From Veillonellaceae bacterium (GTDB taxonomy: Bacteria; Bacillota; Negativicutes; Veillonellales; Veillonellaceae): a DNA stretch of 55,902 nt. The stretch covers positions 1 to 55,902 of the forward strand of contig CAAFQR010000056.1 in NCBI GenBank assembly GCA_900765165.1, written 5' to 3'. A program made the translations under genes and the position numbers. Below are positions 42,687 to 51,600 of the stretch, piece after piece (position 1 is the stretch's first letter; each line of letters starts with the position of its first letter). The notes under the pieces are model-generated. The model made no database searches, was not told the origin of the DNA, and saw nothing but the letters and a program-made list of their open reading frames with translations.

Positions 42687-42882
42687 ATTAAAAAGTTATG
42701 AAAAAAAATACGCCGCACTGGAAGAAATCGTTCGTGAACTGGAGGCGGACGATTTGTCCATTAGCGACTTACTTGCACGTTATAAAAAAGGACTAACACT
42801 GGTTAAGGAATGTTCCGATATGTTGCAGACAGTGGAAACCGAAATGCAGCAGATTATGGAAGAAGTAAAAATTGGTGAATAA
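42676..42882 (+). CDS. xseB: Exodeoxyribonuclease VII small subunit
   Basis: 68 residues, all helical: SYEKKYAALEEIVRELEADDL, SISDLLARYKKGLTLVKEC. Binds the coiled coil of XseA. The ATG lies in the end of xseA with AAAGGAGG upstream, so production is coupled. Confidence 0.95.
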   Translation: MADKLKSYEKKYAALEEIVRELEADDLSISDLLARYKKGLTLVKECSDMLQTVETEMQQIMEEVKIGE

Positions 42883-42969
42883 AATTAAAATATTTATACA
42901 TAAAATCCCAAAATTAGTGTATAATGAATAGTATAGTTTTGTATGATATACATTCTATAGGAGGCCGTA

Positions 42970-43848
42970 ATGGTTAAGGATTATTTAAAAGCCGGTAAAG
43001 CATGGGTGGAAACGTACTTGAAGACTGTCATTGCGTCGCCCAATGCGGAATACGCCAAGCTTTATGAGGCTATGAATTATAGTTTGTTAATGGGCGGTAA
43101 GCGCATTCGCCCGATTTTGACGAAAGCCGTGTTGGAATCTTTAGGTGGCGATGCGGACAAGTATCAGGACATGATTTGTGCTATCGAGCTTATCCACACC
43201 TATTCCTTGATTCACGATGATCTGCCGGCTATGGATAATGACGATTATCGTCGCGGTAACTTGACGAATCATAAGGTGTTTGGCGACGGCATGGCGGTGT
43301 TAGCCGGTGACGGTTTGCTCACTCATGCATTTAGCCAGTTGTGCACGAACCCGAATGCAACGGCGGAACAGAAGTTAGCTTGCGTAACGTCTTTGTCGTT
43401 AGCAGCCGGTCCGGCCGGTATGGTCGGCGGTCAGGCGTTCGATTTAGAATCGGAAGGTCGTCACATTCCGCTGAAGGAATTACAGGTATTGCATCGCGGT
43501 AAGACCGGTGCTTTATTCTTGGCGGCTATCGAAATTGGCTTGATTTTAGGCCATGCCGATGAAGCGACGAAAAAAGCGTACCTTACGTATGGCGATTTGT
43601 TAGGCTTGTTATTTCAGATTACGGACGACATCCTCGATGTTACCGGCACGGTAGAAGCGTTAGGCAAGATGCCGGGCAGTGACGAAAAAGCGGACAAGTC
43701 CACGTACGTATCCGAATTAGGCTTAGAAGGCGCCAAAGCGAAAGCGGCGGAAACGGCGGAAGCAGCGAAAGCGGCGTTGACTGCCGTGCCTGGGGATACT
43801 ACATTCTTGCGGGAGTTAGCCGATTATTTGGTAACACGCTCCAATTAA
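42970..43848 (+). CDS. ispA: Farnesyl/geranylgeranyl diphosphate synthase
   Basis: Chain-elongating prenyltransferase. GGKRIRPILTKAV, first Asp-rich motif DDLPAMDNDDYRRG (about 82-95), GQAFDLESEG, second Asp-rich motif FQITDDILDVTG (about 216-227). Length 292 matches FPP synthase. A TATAAT (42920-42925) in the 87-bp gap may give its own promoter, but no good -35 is visible. AGGAGG precedes the ATG. Confidence 0.92.
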   Translation: MVKDYLKAGKAWVETYLKTVIASPNAEYAKLYEAMNYSLLMGGKRIRPILTKAVLESLGGDADKYQDMICAIELIHTYSLIHDDLPAMDNDDYRRGNLTNHKVFGDGMAVLAGDGLLTHAFSQLCTNPNATAEQKLACVTSLSLAAGPAGMVGGQAFDLESEGRHIPLKELQVLHRGKTGALFLAAIEIGLILGHADEATKKAYLTYGDLLGLLFQITDDILDVTGTVEALGKMPGSDEKADKSTYVSELGLEGAKAKAAETAEAAKAALTAVPGDTTFLRELADYLVTRSN

Positions 43849-43879
43849 TCGATTTAAGATAAAGGAAATTTCAAAATCT

Positions 43880-44683
43880 ATGAGTGATAAAGAACGATTA
43901 GATGTGTTGTTAGTCAATCGCGGGTTGTTTGAGAGCCGCGAGCGGGCTAAGACGGCGATTATGGCTGGTGAAATCTTCATCGATACGAAGTGCTTTGATA
44001 AGGCGGGCACGAAGGTGCCGGTAGATGCGAATATTACCGTTAAAGGCAATTCGCTCCCTTATGTAAGCCGCGGCGGCTTGAAGCTGGAAAAGGCGATTGA
44101 GCTGTATCCTATCGATTTAGATGGCGCTGTGATGGCTGATATTGGTGCTTCTACCGGTGGCTTTACCGATTGCGCACTCCAAAATGGGGCCGCAAAGGTG
44201 TTTGCTATCGACGTTGGTTACAACCAGCTGGCATGGAAGCTTCGTCAGGATGAACGCGTTATCAACATGGAGAAGCAGAACATCCGCACCGTAACGCCGG
44301 CAATGTTGGGGGAACTGGTTGATTTTATATCCATTGATGTGGCGTTTATTTCACTGGACAAGGTATTGCCGGTAGCGGTAACACTGCTCAAGGATGATGG
44401 CTCGCTGGTGGCACTCATAAAGCCACAGTTTGAGGCGGGTCGTGAGAAGGTAGGCAAAGGTGGCATCGTGCGTGACGCAGCGGTTCACAAGGAAGTGCTG
44501 GAACGAATCTTGGGCGTTGCTCAGGACTGCGGCTTGTATGTACACGGCTTAACCTATTCGCCGATAAAAGGGACTGAAGGGAACTTAGAGTTTTTAGGGT
44601 ATTTCAAGAAAGATACGGATGGCGCTCTTACCGTCGATGCCGACTTAATCGACACCGTAGTAGCTGAAGCGCACCGTATGTAG
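43880..44683 (+). CDS. tlyA: TlyA family rRNA 2'-O-methyltransferase
   Basis: N-terminal S4 domain (LDVLLVNRGLFESRERAKTAIMAG split at 8-31), then an FtsJ-like SAM domain (DIGASTGGFTDCALQNGA, IDVGYNQLAWKLR, LIKPQFEAGREKVGKGGIV). Length 267 is typical. Ribosomal RNA is the known substrate of TlyA; the position is not readable. Its position between ispA and nadK is conserved in Firmicutes. Confidence 0.93.
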   Translation: MSDKERLDVLLVNRGLFESRERAKTAIMAGEIFIDTKCFDKAGTKVPVDANITVKGNSLPYVSRGGLKLEKAIELYPIDLDGAVMADIGASTGGFTDCALQNGAAKVFAIDVGYNQLAWKLRQDERVINMEKQNIRTVTPAMLGELVDFISIDVAFISLDKVLPVAVTLLKDDGSLVALIKPQFEAGREKVGKGGIVRDAAVHKEVLERILGVAQDCGLYVHGLTYSPIKGTEGNLEFLGYFKKDTDGALTVDADLIDTVVAEAHRM

Positions 44684-44691
44684 GTGAAATT

Positions 44692-45576
44692 ATGCGAATT
44701 GGATTCTTTCCCAATATGGGGAAACCGGAAATTGCAGATATTATGGCTCGGGCGGCCAAATGTTGTCAGGATCAAGGCATCGAAGTTTGGTTGCCGAAGG
44801 ATTTAGTGCACTATGGCTTGGCGGAAACCTTAGGCGTGCCGCCGGAACACATTAAGCCTCGTCCGGATATTTTCAAGGAATTGGATATGGCCTTCAGCTT
44901 TGGCGGTGACGGCACGATTATTCACTTGGCTCGTCAGATTTATACCTATGGGGTGCCCATTTGCGGTATTAACCTTGGTGAATTGGGCTTCTTGAACCAA
45001 ATCGAGTTGGACGATATGGAAGAACGCATTGAAAAGATTGCCCGCGGCGATTACCGCGTAGAAAACCGCATTCATTTGGCAGCGGAAATTCGCAAAGCCG
45101 ATGGCACAACGAAGCAGCTGACGCCTATCATCAACGAAGTGGTAGTTACTCGTTCCGAACCGGGCAAGATGGCGCGTATCAATCTGTTCATCAACGAAGG
45201 GTACACCCAGATGTACCCGGCTGATGGCCTCATTGTATCGTGCTCCACCGGTTCTACGGGCTACAACTTGTCGGCTGGTGGCCCAATTATGGCGCCGGAC
45301 AATCATTCCATTATAGTAACGCCAATTGCACCGCACTTGCTGCAAAGTGTTTCCCTGTTATTGAAGGAAAGCGCGCGCATCGATTTGACCATGCCGGAAC
45401 GTCAGCCGTCGCTTCACATCTGCATTGACGGTACCTTTGACTATGATTTCACCAATAAAGACACGCTTCACATCGAAGCCAGTCCGGCCTATTGCCGCTA
45501 TGTTCGCTTCTATGACAAGAAGTTTTTTGCTACCTTATTCCGAAAGCTTTCGGCGCGAAGGGAAGAGATTCTATGA
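44692..45576 (+). CDS. nadK: NAD kinase
   Basis: Phosphorylates NAD to NADP. FSFGGDGTIIHLARQ (catalytic Asp about residue 72), GINLGELGFLNQIE, NEVVVTRSEPGKM, and the Gly-rich STGSTGYNLSAGGPI. Length 294. The stop overlaps the next gene by four bases. Confidence 0.96.
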   Translation: MRIGFFPNMGKPEIADIMARAAKCCQDQGIEVWLPKDLVHYGLAETLGVPPEHIKPRPDIFKELDMAFSFGGDGTIIHLARQIYTYGVPICGINLGELGFLNQIELDDMEERIEKIARGDYRVENRIHLAAEIRKADGTTKQLTPIINEVVVTRSEPGKMARINLFINEGYTQMYPADGLIVSCSTGSTGYNLSAGGPIMAPDNHSIIVTPIAPHLLQSVSLLLKESARIDLTMPERQPSLHICIDGTFDYDFTNKDTLHIEASPAYCRYVRFYDKKFFATLFRKLSARREEIL

Positions 45577-46166
45577 TTCCGTTGCACAATGCTGTGCAAT
45601 TTCAACATCTTTTGTGGGATGACGCTTTGCCTACGGCGGCGCGAATTATAGATGCTACGTTAGGCAATGGTCATGACTTACTGTATTTGGCTACACACAG
45701 CAACGCTTCGGCGCAGCTGTTGGGCATAGATATTCAAGCATCAGCAATACAGGCGTCTACGGAACGCTTGGCAAAGGCAGATTTCGCCGATGCCATGGCG
45801 TCTGGACGCCTCCAGCTCCGACATGGGTCACATAGTGACCTACTGGGAGCGCAGTATCCCTTCGGGGCTGATGCTGTTGATTTGGTTGTTTTTAATTTAG
45901 GTTATCTTCCCGGCAGTGATCATCACTTCATGACGCAGCCGGCTACGACCATCGAAGCGGTTCAAGGGGCGCTAAGTCATTTAGCACCGCGTGGACTTAT
46001 TACGTTGGTGGCGTATCCGGGCACACCGGAAGGCGCTGCGGAAGAGGACGCACTGCGACAGTTTTTGTCGGACCTGCCACAGCAGGATTATGAAGTATGT
46101 TGTTGGACCCCGTTGAATCAAATTCACCGGCCGCCCGTATTGTATGCTATACGCGGCCGCGGCTAG
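45573..46166 (+). CDS. mnmM: Class I SAM methyltransferase, MnmM/YtqB-like
   Basis: 197 residues; SAM-binding IIDATLGNGHDLLYLA (about 28-43), acidic end of strand 2 in LLGIDIQASAIQAS, and the catalytic-type NLGYLPGSDH (about 111-120) characteristic of the YtqB group, which methylates the wobble 5-aminomethyl-2-thiouridine of tRNA. Function is assigned by family only. Coupled to nadK by overlap. Confidence 0.8.
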   Translation: MIPLHNAVQFQHLLWDDALPTAARIIDATLGNGHDLLYLATHSNASAQLLGIDIQASAIQASTERLAKADFADAMASGRLQLRHGSHSDLLGAQYPFGADAVDLVVFNLGYLPGSDHHFMTQPATTIEAVQGALSHLAPRGLITLVAYPGTPEGAAEEDALRQFLSDLPQQDYEVCCWTPLNQIHRPPVLYAIRGRG

Positions 46167-46196
46167 CATACGGGGCGTTTACGGAGGACAGGTAGT

Positions 46197-46652
46197 ATGA
46201 AACGTTACAGATATAATAAAATCAAAGAAATTGTGCAATCCCGTTCCATTGAAACACAGGAAGAATTAGCCAATGCCCTCATGGAAGAAGGCATTGAAGT
46301 GACGCAAGCTACCGTGTCTCGGGATATTAAAGAATTAATGCTTATTAAGATTCCCACTGGTGACGGCCATTATCGCTATGCGTTGTCGCCGGAGGAAAAC
46401 GTGCTGTTGTCGCGCAGCCGCATCAATCGATTATTCCAGGATTCCATCACTCGTGTGGACTTTGCCTTGAACCAGGTTGTACTTCATACCTTGCCCGGTT
46501 CCGCACAGGCCGTAGCCTTTGCTATTGACCACGCTAAATGGAGTGAAATCATCGGCACCTTAGCCGGCGATGACACGATTCTCTTAATCGCTCGATCGGA
46601 AGCAGACGTACAGGATGTGTTGAAACGTATTTCTAACTTAATGAAGGATTGA
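46197..46652 (+). CDS. argR: Arginine repressor ArgR
   Basis: N-terminal winged helix (IVQSRSIETQEELANALMEEG split at 13-33; VTQATVSRDIKELMLIK) and C-terminal oligomerisation/arginine-binding domain (VVLHTLPGSAQAVAFAID, GTLAGDDTILLIARS). Length 151. Directly before recN as in many Firmicutes; no arginine genes in the window. Confidence 0.95.
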   Translation: MKRYRYNKIKEIVQSRSIETQEELANALMEEGIEVTQATVSRDIKELMLIKIPTGDGHYRYALSPEENVLLSRSRINRLFQDSITRVDFALNQVVLHTLPGSAQAVAFAIDHAKWSEIIGTLAGDDTILLIARSEADVQDVLKRISNLMKD

Positions 46653-46662
46653 GGGGATACTC

Positions 46663-48327
46663 ATGCTGACCCATATGGGGATTCGTAACTTTGCTCTTAT
46701 CGAGCAAATGAATGTGAATTTTCAGAATGGTATTACGATTTTTACCGGCGAAACCGGTGCCGGTAAGTCTATACTGATGGACGCGTTTAGTATTTTATTG
46801 GGGGAGCGCGCCAGCAGTGAATATATTCGTCACGGCAAGGATGCCTTTATCATCGATGGTGTTTTCGACATTAGCGACGACGCCGATGTAATCGCGCTCT
46901 TGCAGAGTAAAAATATTTTGGTAGAAGACGGCCAGTTGATTCTGTCCCGATCGTTTAACCGTAAAGGGAAAACGGTTATCTTGGCCAATGACCAAGCGAT
47001 TCCGCTGAAAGCGCTTCGTGAGATTGGCGTAAAGCTCGCCGACATTCATGGGCAGTATAGCAATCAGCAGCTGCTGGATCCGGAAAGCCACCACCGCTAT
47101 TTGGATCATTTCACCGACGAAGGCTTAGATGCGTACAAAACGTACGTAACATGCTTTAAGGCCTATCGCGAAGCCAAGCATCGCTTAGATAGTCTCAATG
47201 AGCTTGCTGCTGAGCGCGCTCGTGAGCTGGATATGCTGCGTTTTCAGATTGATGAAATCGAAGAAGCAGGGCTTCGTCCCGGTGAGGATGAACAGATTAG
47301 CGCCGAGCTTAAGCGGTTAGATAGCTTCGAGCATGTGGATAAGGTGCTAGGCGAATGCTATAACGCGTTCTACACGGACCGCCATCCCATCCTTGATACG
47401 GTGAATAGCATTAAGGCGGAAATTCAGGACTTGGTGCGTTACGATGAAGGCTTGAAGGACATTGCGGAACTGGTAGCGTCATCGTATTTCCAGCTGGAAG
47501 AAGCAGCGACGTCCTTGGACCGCTATCGCGACACTATATCCTACGACGAAGAACGGTACGCGTACTGCCAGGAACGCGATTCCTTAATCTATGGCCTAAA
47601 GCGCAAGTATGGCGACACCATTGAAGCAGTGCTGGAATACGAAGAAAAGGCGCAGGCTCGCTTGGAAGAGCTGGAGCATCAAACCTTTGAGCAAGCCGAT
47701 TTGGAAAAGGCGGTAACGGAAACGGAAGCGGCGGCGCAAAAAGCGCTGGCTACGCTGCGCTCGATTCGTAAGGCCAATAGTGAAATCATCGCCAAAACGC
47801 TGCACAAGCAGTTGTCTGATTTGGGCATGCCGAAGGCGCGTTTGCAGTTTTCTATCAAGGAAAGCGACAAGCTGACAGCTCTTGGGGCAGACAGCATCGA
47901 ATTACTCTTTGGGGCCAACACCGGTGAAGACCTGTTGCCTTTGCATAAGGTGGCGTCCGGCGGTGAATTATCGCGCATTGCGCTGGCGTTCAAATCCGTA
48001 TTCAACACCGGCAATGATAAGACGTTGGTATTCGACGAAATCGACGTCGGCATTAGCGGTGACATCGCCCTTCAGGTGGCTGCGAAGATTCAGCAGATTA
48101 GCCGCCACAATCAGGTGTTCTGCATTACACACTTGCCGCAGACGGCGAGTATTGCCGATCATCACTATCACATTAGTAAACGCGAGGAAGACGGCCGCAC
48201 CATTTCGTCGGTACGCCCCTTGTCAGATGACGAGCACGTGGCGCAAATTGCCCGCATGATGTCCGGGAACTCGTTCTCGAAAACGGCGGAAGAAACGGCT
48301 CGTGAAATGATTGCTCATTTCAAATAA
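46663..48327 (+). CDS. recN: DNA repair protein RecN
   Basis: SMC-like ATPase for double-strand break repair. Walker A FTGETGAGKSILMDA (about 29-43), long central coiled coils (about 160-370), signature VASGGELSRIALAFK (about 430) and Walker B TLVFDEIDVGISG (about 456). Length 554. AGGGGAT precedes the ATG, 10 bp after argR. LexA controls recN in other Firmicutes, but no operator is visible in the short gap here. Confidence 0.96.
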   Translation: MLTHMGIRNFALIEQMNVNFQNGITIFTGETGAGKSILMDAFSILLGERASSEYIRHGKDAFIIDGVFDISDDADVIALLQSKNILVEDGQLILSRSFNRKGKTVILANDQAIPLKALREIGVKLADIHGQYSNQQLLDPESHHRYLDHFTDEGLDAYKTYVTCFKAYREAKHRLDSLNELAAERARELDMLRFQIDEIEEAGLRPGEDEQISAELKRLDSFEHVDKVLGECYNAFYTDRHPILDTVNSIKAEIQDLVRYDEGLKDIAELVASSYFQLEEAATSLDRYRDTISYDEERYAYCQERDSLIYGLKRKYGDTIEAVLEYEEKAQARLEELEHQTFEQADLEKAVTETEAAAQKALATLRSIRKANSEIIAKTLHKQLSDLGMPKARLQFSIKESDKLTALGADSIELLFGANTGEDLLPLHKVASGGELSRIALAFKSVFNTGNDKTLVFDEIDVGISGDIALQVAAKIQQISRHNQVFCITHLPQTASIADHHYHISKREEDGRTISSVRPLSDDEHVAQIARMMSGNSFSKTAEETAREMIAHFK

Positions 48328-48361
48328 ATAGACGTAGTGCCTTACTAGCACGCCTTGTTCT

Positions 48362-48389
48362 ATTGTATTTAATTAAAGTGAAATACAAT
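48362..48389. repeat. Inverted repeat after recN
   Basis: ATTGTATTT (48362-48370) and AAATACAAT (48381-48389), perfect 9-bp arms with a 10-nt loop, ending 8 bp before the -35 box of the dap promoter. Weak recN terminator or an operator. Confidence 0.5.
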
Positions 48390-48396
48390 TTCCCAT

Positions 48397-48425
48397 TTGA
48401 CGTATACACGCAATAAATGTATACT
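48397..48425 (+). promoter_or_regulatory. Promoter of the lysine-riboswitch dapB transcript
   Basis: TTGACG (48397-48402), 17-bp spacer, TATACT (48420-48425); the aptamer starts about 27 bases later. Confidence 0.8.
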
Positions 48426-48451
48426 AATGGTAATCATTAAATTCATATGCG

Positions 48452-48615
48452 GAGATAGAGGCGCGAAGTTTATTAGTATCATATAGGAGTGCGGTACACG
48501 TTGAGTATATGGGAAAGGAACCTTCGCCGAAAGAGATTGCTTGCCGAAGCGATTTCTTGGTTAGGTATCGAATAGGTGCTTGACTGTCATCGATACATCG
48601 ATGGAGTGCTAGCTC
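48452..48615 (+). promoter_or_regulatory. Lysine riboswitch (L box)
   Basis: Conserved blocks in order: AGATAGAGGCGCGAAG, AGTATCATATAGGAGTG, GAAAGGAACCTTCGCCGAAA, TGACTGTCATCGAT, GGAGTGCTAGCTC. GAGATAG (48452-48458) closes with CTAGCTC (48609-48615) as P1. In this class lysine promotes termination; dapB of the lysine pathway follows. Confidence 0.92.
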
Positions 48616-48639
48616 ATTGTTCTGACTGTAAGTATGCCG

Positions 48640-48673
48640 AGATCAGTGGTTAGTATCCGCTGGTCTTTTTTTT
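48640..48673 (+). terminator. Expression-platform terminator of the lysine riboswitch
   Basis: GATCAGTGG pairs with CCGCTGGTC (two G-U pairs) around TTAGTAT, followed by eight T and immediately by the AGGAGGA ribosome site of dapB. Confidence 0.88.
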
Positions 48674-48685
48674 AGGAGGAATACT

Positions 48686-49483
48686 ATGATAACGGTTATG
48701 GTTTGCGGCGCATCCGGTAAAATGGGGCGCGAAGTAGTAAAAGCTGTTCATGCAGATCCGGAGTTGACGTTAGTAGGTGGCGTTGACCATGTTAATCGCG
48801 GTACCGATTTAGGCACCGTTGCCGGTATTGAAGCCTTAGGCTTGCCGGTATACAGTGATTTGTCGAGAGCGTTAGCTGAAATTAACCCGGACGTATTGGT
48901 TGATTTTACTAGCCCGGCTGTTGTCTTTGAAAACGCTAAAACGACGTTGACTGCCGGTGTGCACATCGTCATCGGTACGACGGGCTTGACCGCTGAACAG
49001 CGCGACGAATTAGCGAAAATCGGTGCGGAACACAATGCGAACTGCTTGGTTGCACCGAACTTCTCTTTAGGGGCCGTAATGATGATGAAAACCGCTGCTG
49101 AATTGGCACCGTATTTCCCAAACGTGGAAATCATCGAGTTGCATCATAACCACAAATACGACGCACCGTCCGGTACGGCTGTATTGACGGCTAAATTGAT
49201 CAACGAAGCGAAACAGGCTGCCGGTGCTGAAGCAGCTGAAGACCTTACGAAGGAAAGCTTACAAGGTGCACGCGGCGCTAAGGTTGATGGCGTTACCATC
49301 CACAGCGTACGCTTGCCTGGCTATGTAGCGCATCAGGAAGTTTTATTCGGTGGCTACGATGAAACCTTGACGATTCGTCACGATTCGTTGAGCCGTTTGT
49401 CCTTCATGCCTGGCGTTGTATTGGCATGTAAGAAAATCGTAGAAAAACCGGGCCTTACGTACGGTTTGGAACATTATTTATAA
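48686..49483 (+). CDS. dapB: 4-hydroxy-tetrahydrodipicolinate reductase
   Basis: NAD(P)H reduction in the diaminopimelate/lysine pathway. VCGASGKMGREVVKAVH (nucleotide loop, residues about 5-21), IGTTGLTAEQRDEL, APNFSLGAVMM, and the catalytic IELHHNHKYDAPSGTAV (His-His and Lys, about 150-166). Length 265. ATG 48686 is 6 bases after AGGAGGA. First gene of the lysine-regulated group. Confidence 0.97.
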   Translation: MITVMVCGASGKMGREVVKAVHADPELTLVGGVDHVNRGTDLGTVAGIEALGLPVYSDLSRALAEINPDVLVDFTSPAVVFENAKTTLTAGVHIVIGTTGLTAEQRDELAKIGAEHNANCLVAPNFSLGAVMMMKTAAELAPYFPNVEIIELHHNHKYDAPSGTAVLTAKLINEAKQAAGAEAAEDLTKESLQGARGAKVDGVTIHSVRLPGYVAHQEVLFGGYDETLTIRHDSLSRLSFMPGVVLACKKIVEKPGLTYGLEHYL

Positions 49484-49577
49484 TATCTCCAGGCTGTGGT
49501 CGTGATTGAGAGCACGGTAAGCCATAACCTGTTTGATTGTCGTATTTGAGTCAGTTGAGAGAATGGGAGTTTATCAC

Positions 49578-50609
49578 ATGAGAAAACCAAATGTTGCTAT
49601 TTTAGGTGCTACCGGTGCGGTAGGTCAGGAATTTATAACGTTAATCGAGGAACGCCAGTTCCCGTTTGAAAATTTGAAGTTATTAGCGTCTGCCCGTTCT
49701 GCCGGCAAAGAGTTAACTGTTTGCGGCAAAACCTACATCGTAGAAGAAGCTAAGCCGGAATCCTTTGAAGGCATTGACATTGCGCTCTTTGCCGGCGGTT
49801 CCATTTCTAAAACCTTGGCTCCGGAAGCTGTAAAACGCGGCGCTATCGTAATCGATAATTCCAGCGCTTTCCGCATGGATCCGGAAGTACCGTTAGTAGT
49901 ACCGGAAGTTAATCCGGAAGACATTGATTGGCATAAAGGCATTATTGCTAACCCGAACTGCTCCACTATCATCATGATGTTGGGCTTGAAACCGTTATAT
50001 GATATTTCCCGTATCAAACGCGTAGTTGTTAGCACGTACCAGGCTGTATCCGGCGCTGGTAAGGAAGGTATTGAAGAATTGTCCAACCAGACCACTGCTG
50101 TTATGGATGGCCGTGAACCGGAAGCTAATGTATTGCCGGTTGGTTCCTTGCCGAAGCATTATCCCATCGCTTTCAACGTAATTCCGCAAATCGACGTATT
50201 CCTTGACAACGATTACACCAAGGAAGAAATGAAGATGGTCAATGAAACTCGTAAGATTTTGCATGATGACACCATGGAAATCGTGCCGACCACCATTCGT
50301 ATTCCGGTATATCGTTCGCACTCTGAATCCGTGTTGGTAGAAACGGAAGAACCGGTAAGCGTAGCCGACTTCAAGGCTGCTTGCGACAAATTCCCGGGCC
50401 TTATCGTACGCGACAACCCGGCAGCACAGGAATATCCGATGCCGCTTTACACGTCCGGTAAAAATGATTGTGAAATCGGTCGTATCCGTAAGGACTTGTT
50501 CAACGAAAAGGGCATGAACTTCTGGATCGTAGGGGACCAGATTCGCAAGGGCGCTGCTTTGAACGCATTGCAGATTGCTGAAGTTTTAATCGCAAAAGAC
50601 GCTTTTTAA
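49578..50609 (+). CDS. asd: Aspartate-semialdehyde dehydrogenase
   Basis: Makes the branch-point intermediate for both lysine (dapA, dapB) and threonine (hom, thrB), all in this window. VAILGATGAVGQEFITL at the N-terminus, ANPNCSTIIMML with the active Cys (about 134), QAVSGAGKEGIEEL and a basic-acidic substrate region RIPVYRSHSESV. Length 343. ATG 49578 is 8 bases after GGGAG; in-frame codons further upstream lack a site. Confidence 0.96.
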   Translation: MRKPNVAILGATGAVGQEFITLIEERQFPFENLKLLASARSAGKELTVCGKTYIVEEAKPESFEGIDIALFAGGSISKTLAPEAVKRGAIVIDNSSAFRMDPEVPLVVPEVNPEDIDWHKGIIANPNCSTIIMMLGLKPLYDISRIKRVVVSTYQAVSGAGKEGIEELSNQTTAVMDGREPEANVLPVGSLPKHYPIAFNVIPQIDVFLDNDYTKEEMKMVNETRKILHDDTMEIVPTTIRIPVYRSHSESVLVETEEPVSVADFKAACDKFPGLIVRDNPAAQEYPMPLYTSGKNDCEIGRIRKDLFNEKGMNFWIVGDQIRKGAALNALQIAEVLIAKDAF

Positions 50610-50697
50610 TCAATAAGAACATTAGGTAGCAAGGGCGACGTTACGGCGCCGCTCCTGCGTTCAATGAAGTAACTAGTAAGTAGGAGGCTACACACCA

Positions 50698-51582
50698 ATG
50701 AAAAGTTTAGGTCGGGTTCTGACAGCCATGATTACGCCGTTTACACCGAATGGCGATGTTGATTTTGACGGAGCCGTAAAACTAGCCGAACATTTATTGT
50801 CACATGGATCGGATGGGGTTATTGTCTGTGGTACTACCGGCGAAAGCCCAACCATTACCAATGAAGACAAGTTGAAATTATTCCGCCTCATCGGCGCCGC
50901 TTGCGGTAAGAAGGGTACTATCGTAGCGAATACGGGCTCCAACGATACGCTTCGTTCTGTAGCGTTCACTCGTGAAGCCAGCCAGATTGAAGGCATTCAT
51001 GCCGTTATGGCCGTAGTACCGTACTACAATAAACCGAATCAGAATGGCTTAATTGCGCATTTCAAGGCTATTGCCGAAGCAACGACCTTGCCGGTTATCG
51101 TGTACAACGTACCGGGCCGTACCGGTGGTCGCATTCAGCCCGCAACGTTGAAGAAGCTCCATGATTTGTGCGCCAACATTGCTGCCGTTAAGGAAGCATC
51201 CGGTGACGTTGGTGTAGCCATCGAAATCTACCATTTGTTACCGAAAGACTTCATGATTTACAGCGGTGACGACGGTTTAACCTTGCCGATTTTGTCTGTT
51301 GGTGGCTGTGGTATCATTTCCGTAGCCGGTCATTTAGCCGCTTCTGAAATGAATGCTATGATTCAGGCCTTTGAAGCGGGCGATGTAGCAAAAGCACGCG
51401 ACATTAACGACAAATTACAGCCGCTCTTCAAAGCGATGTTCATTACGACTAATCCGATTCCGGTTAAATACGCCGTTCGCAAAATGGGCTTACCGGCAGG
51501 TCCGTTCCATTTGCCGATGTGCGAACCAACAGAAGAGGAAGCTGCTGTTATCGATGCAGCTATCGCGCCATATATCGGTTAA
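50698..51582 (+). CDS. dapA: 4-hydroxy-tetrahydrodipicolinate synthase
   Basis: Condenses pyruvate with aspartate semialdehyde. TIM-barrel motifs: AMITPFTPNGDVDFD, VCGTTGESPTI, the catalytic Tyr in VVPYYNKPNQNGL (about 134), and the Schiff-base Lys in AAVKEASGDV (about 163). Length 294. TAGGAGG precedes the ATG. The stop at 51582 is followed within 20 bases by the large nested hairpin. Confidence 0.97.
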   Translation: MKSLGRVLTAMITPFTPNGDVDFDGAVKLAEHLLSHGSDGVIVCGTTGESPTITNEDKLKLFRLIGAACGKKGTIVANTGSNDTLRSVAFTREASQIEGIHAVMAVVPYYNKPNQNGLIAHFKAIAEATTLPVIVYNVPGRTGGRIQPATLKKLHDLCANIAAVKEASGDVGVAIEIYHLLPKDFMIYSGDDGLTLPILSVGGCGIISVAGHLAASEMNAMIQAFEAGDVAKARDINDKLQPLFKAMFITTNPIPVKYAVRKMGLPAGPFHLPMCEPTEEEAAVIDAAIAPYIG

Positions 51583-51600
51583 TACGATTTTAGCCCTGGT

